5,850 nucleotides of DNA from Hyphomicrobiales bacterium (GTDB lineage: Bacteria; Pseudomonadota; Alphaproteobacteria; Rhizobiales; Xanthobacteraceae), in contig PKXB01000047.1 in NCBI GenBank assembly GCA_003133345.1, positions 12,241 through 18,090 of the forward strand, in the 5' to 3' direction. The translations under genes and the position numbers were made by a program. The notes beneath the pieces were generated by a model. That model was not told the DNA's origin and ran no database searches. It worked only from the letters and a program-made list of their open reading frames with translations. Positions 5,537 through 5,850 of the stretch are shown here, piece after piece; positions within the stretch are counted from its first letter, which is position 1; every line of letters begins with the position of its first letter.

Positions 5537-5850
5537 GTTGAATTCTCCCGTCTTTCATTTCGATGATCGTATCGGCCTTGGCGGCGATGTCGGCGTCGTG
5601 CGTCACCACCACGAGGGTGGTCGCGTGCGCCCGGCTCATTTCGAGCAGCAGTTCGAGGATCGCCGTGCCGGTCTCGACGTCGAGATTGCCGGTAGGCTCG
5701 TCGGCCAGCAGAATCGCCGGCTCGTTGACCAAAGCGCGCGCCATCGCCACCCGTTGCTGCTCGCCTCCGCTCAGTTCGGACGGACGATGATGCATGCGAT
5801 CGCCAAGACCGACTTGGGCGAGAAGATCGACCGCGCGTTGGCGCCGCGCG
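5523..5850 (-). CDS. ABC transporter ATPase, LolD/MacB type (5' truncated by window)
   Basis: The C-terminal 108 residues of the nucleotide-binding subunit that powers the neighbouring permease from the cytoplasmic face. Motifs seen in order: [10 protein letters not shown] and [20 protein letters not shown] with the ABC signature LSGGE (about 26-30), Walker B ILLADE with catalytic Glu51, EPTGNLD (D-loop, 51-57), and the switch histidine in VVTHD (His84), followed by the usual IIEMKDGRI end. EPTGNLD after the Walker B is characteristic of the LolD/MacB/FtsE group. Walker A and the Q-loop lie beyond the right edge (full proteins are about 220-235 residues). The frame is open to the end of the window, so the internal Met at 5795 is not the start. 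The gene ends at TAG 5523-5525, inside the start of the thioredoxin-like gene (14-nt overlap). Confidence 0.95.
   Translation of the reverse strand, partial: ARRQRAVDLLAQVGLGDRMHHRPSELSGGEQQRVAMARALVNEPAILLADEPTGNLDVETGTAILELLLEMSRAHATTLVVVTHDADIAAKADTIIEMKDGRIQHDVA

Noticed and set aside
5523..5795. ATG at 5795 as the start of a short ATPase
   Set aside because: The frame stays open to the window edge with family-like residues ([10 protein letters not shown]) before this Met, and Walker A would be missing, so this is an internal Met of a truncated-by-window gene.

Overview
The window is GC-rich, tightly packed bacterial DNA. It most resembles a chromosome of an alphaproteobacterium, probably of the Hyphomicrobiales (Bradyrhizobium/Xanthobacteraceae-like). 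The reasons are a Bug/TctC solute-binding protein, a DUF2336 protein, a perfect CtrA-type TTAA-N7-TTAA box and GC-rich convergent terminators. This placement is inferred from gene content and is not proven. No RNA gene, CRISPR array, insertion sequence or clear sign of recent transfer was seen.

Layout. Positions 1-963 (+ strand) hold the C-terminal two thirds of a Bug-family periplasmic solute-binding protein, followed 3 nt later by a small conserved-looking hypothetical gene, probably in the same transcript. A perfect 11-bp stem at 999-1022 separates these from everything else, which is on the - strand and convergent. From left to right the - strand carries: a small secreted glycine-zipper protein with a His/Arg-rich tail (1074-1340); a secreted DUF4919-like protein (1458-2114); a 71-residue zinc-ribbon protein (2224-2439); a DUF2336 alpha-solenoid protein (2585-3682); and an ABC-transporter operon (3867-5850, running off the right edge).

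The ABC operon is read right to left: a LolD/MacB-type ATPase (5' end outside the window), a signal-peptide-bearing thioredoxin-fold protein without any cysteine, and a four-TM MacB/FtsX-type permease. The ATPase and thioredoxin-like genes overlap by 14 nt, and the thioredoxin-like gene and permease are 8 nt apart, so the three are probably co-translated. They may form one envelope complex in which the thioredoxin-like protein is a periplasmic partner rather than a redox enzyme.

No intergenic stretch exceeds about 190 bases. Most of the window is ordinary. The two points most worth following are the cysteine-free thioredoxin-like protein built into the ABC operon and the CtrA-type box upstream of the DUF2336 gene.
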